Below, in pieces: positions 7,352 to 7,959 of a stretch of DNA of 7,959 nt. A program made the translations under genes and the position numbers. Origin of the DNA: an uncultured Selenomonadaceae bacterium (GTDB taxonomy: Bacteria > Bacillota > Negativicutes > Selenomonadales > Selenomonadaceae); contig CAJONF010000097.1 of NCBI GenBank assembly GCA_905236665.1, positions 1 through 7,959 on the forward strand, given 5' to 3'. Positions within the stretch are counted from its first letter, which is position 1; each line of letters begins with the position of its first letter. The notes below the pieces were generated by a model. It had not been told where the DNA came from. It did no database searches and was given only the letters and a program-made list of their open reading frames with translations.

Positions 7352-7372
7352 AAAATTTAATGAAAATTTAAT
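7352..7372. repeat. Tandem AT-rich 10-mer in the divergent intergenic region
   Basis: AAAATTTAAT occurs at 7352-7361 and again at 7363-7372, an 11-bp period that places both copies on the same helix face. It lies about 60-80 bp upstream of the predicted CarD transcription start. It could be a curved or UP-like element, a regulator site or chance in AT-rich DNA. The rest of the roughly 145-bp stretch between the CarD promoter and the broken + strand gene shows a T8 run (7398-7405), a C6 run (7419-7424) and no convincing + strand promoter. Confidence 0.4.
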
Positions 7373-7444
7373 TGACGAATCGCCTCAAATACAAGACTTT
7401 TTTTTAACATTAAAGATACCCCCCAGAGCATTTGCATTGAGATT

Positions 7445-7452
7445 AAAGGAGG
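7445..7452 (+). promoter_or_regulatory. Shine-Dalgarno-like site before the broken surface protein gene
   Basis: AAAGGAGG is a strong ribosome binding sequence, but no ATG, GTG or TTG stands 5-12 nt downstream in any frame. CTG 7453 abuts it and GTG 7474 is 21 nt away. Either the start codon has been lost or the element is coincidental. Confidence 0.45.
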
Positions 7453-7473
7453 CTGAAGTCGGCAAGCGCACAG

Positions 7474-7959
7474 GTGAACGGTTTTATTTTCGATCTCCAA
7501 AGATTTGAAGATGAGACAAAATTAGATAGCGAAGTCGAGCAAAATTCCACAGACGCTGTCGCTAGTGTAGAAGTTGATAACGGCACAAAATATTTCTCGT
7601 CGCTTCAAGCGCTGTTAATGATGTTAAAGAAAGCGGCACTGTTACACTTTTAAAATCGACAAGTGGCGGCGGCATTGCAACTTTTGCAACCGCCAAAAGT
7701 GGATATGCCACTGCGAAAAGTTTCACGATTGACATTGCCAGTAATAATACGTTTAGCGGCAGTATGCTTCTCCAAAATTACTGCAACCTCACGCTGGACG
7801 GTATCTAATGTTTCTAACAAACTTTATGAAAGCGGAACGACAATTATAGTAAGTGGTGAAAACACCGAGATAACCGGCAATATTCAGTTGGATAACTGGG
7901 GAGATCAAGGAGCAAATTTTGTAAGTTCACTTAATTTTGAAAGTGGTAAGCTAAACGTC
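7474..7959 (+). pseudogene. Frame-broken probable beta-solenoid surface/secreted protein (continues past window end)
   Basis: Three consecutive stretches read as one protein if two frame changes are allowed. Stretch 1 (7474 to about 7608) gives VNGFIFDLQRFEDETKLD, then VEVDNGTKYFSSLQ. One base then appears missing, because the protein continues in another frame (7611-7805) as AVNDVKESGTVTLLKSTSGG and, later, KSFTIDIASNNTFSGSMLLQ. That frame stops at 7806-7808. From 7801 the first frame resumes as VSNVSNKLYESGTTIIVSGE, then GNIQLDNWGDQGANFVSSLN to the edge. The Gly/Ser/Thr/Asn-rich, alternating hydrophobic pattern resembles beta-solenoid adhesins. There is no signal peptide and no well-placed start (GTG 7474 is only the first candidate; the frame is open from 7447). 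Read literally, stretch 1 ends at TAA 7651. This is either a decayed gene or a sequence with two indel errors; the product assignment is by composition only. Confidence 0.7.

Noticed and set aside
7372..7400. TTGACG at 7372-7377 as -35 of a + strand promoter
   Set aside because: At 16-19 bp spacing the downstream hexamers (GACTTT and neighbours) do not resemble TATAAT.
7352..7424. CRISPR, riboswitch or small RNA in the divergent intergenic region
   Set aside because: Only two 10-bp repeats, no spacers of constant length, no extended stem-loop set and no terminator; nothing beyond promoter-type sequence is supported.
7233..7508. Open + strand frame of about 91 codons across the CarD start region
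   Set aside because: It runs antisense to the CarD start, ribosome binding site and promoter, has Arg/Phe-rich unstructured content, and overlaps the broken surface gene in another frame. No supporting start signal.
7600..7660. Programmed ribosomal frameshift as explanation for the frame change near 7609
   Set aside because: No slippery heptamer (X XXY YYZ type) or obvious downstream hairpin at the junction, and a second change near 7800 would also be needed; decay or sequence error is simpler.
7654..7800. Frame A read straight through after TAA 7651 as genuine coding sequence
   Set aside because: It is open, but its translation (such as QVAAALQLLQPPKVDMPLRK) loses the Gly/Ser/Thr beta-solenoid character that the alternative frame shows over the same bases.

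Overview
The window looks like chromosomal DNA from a diderm Firmicute, most likely a Negativicutes-type anaerobe (Selenomonas, Phascolarctobacterium and relatives). The Firmicute signs are strong AGGAGG-type ribosome binding sites, frequent TTG starts, a CarD-family regulator and an anaerobe-style aldo/keto reductase carrying two 4Fe-4S motifs. The diderm sign is an RND efflux pump with a lipoprotein adaptor. This placement is inferred from protein content; no marker gene is present.

Left block, + strand (1-2538): the 3' part of an iron-sulfur aldo/keto reductase, then a CNNM/CorC-type CBS-domain membrane protein 16 nt downstream, then a small unknown three-helix membrane protein 25 nt further on. 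They probably form one transcription unit. It ends at a hairpin (2555-2580) that is built to terminate transcription from both sides.

Middle block, - strand (6654-2580): a two-gene efflux operon, read from right to left. A lipoprotein periplasmic adaptor is followed by a full-length RND permease. The genes are separated by one base, and the permease's ribosome binding site lies in the adaptor's last codons. A consensus extended -10 element drives the operon. It overlaps the first in-frame ATG of the adaptor, so the true start is the TTG 33 bases downstream. No outer-membrane channel gene and no dedicated repressor are visible.

Right block: a CarD-family RNA-polymerase-binding regulator on the - strand (7268-6777) has its own clear promoter and a strong terminator, which isolates it from the efflux operon. 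Divergent to it, on the + strand from about 7474 to the window end, lies the beginning of a probable beta-solenoid surface or secreted protein with a short FDLQRF motif near its N-terminus. This gene is broken: its recognisable protein sequence moves from one reading frame to another near 7609 and back near 7800.

Most of the window is ordinary housekeeping and efflux content. The parts that deserve a second look are the frame-broken surface protein gene, the RND pump variant with Arg at the usual TM10 lysine position, the unknown small membrane protein tied to the CNNM gene, and three genes whose starts are probably TTG. I see no convincing evidence of a wholly new multi-gene system.
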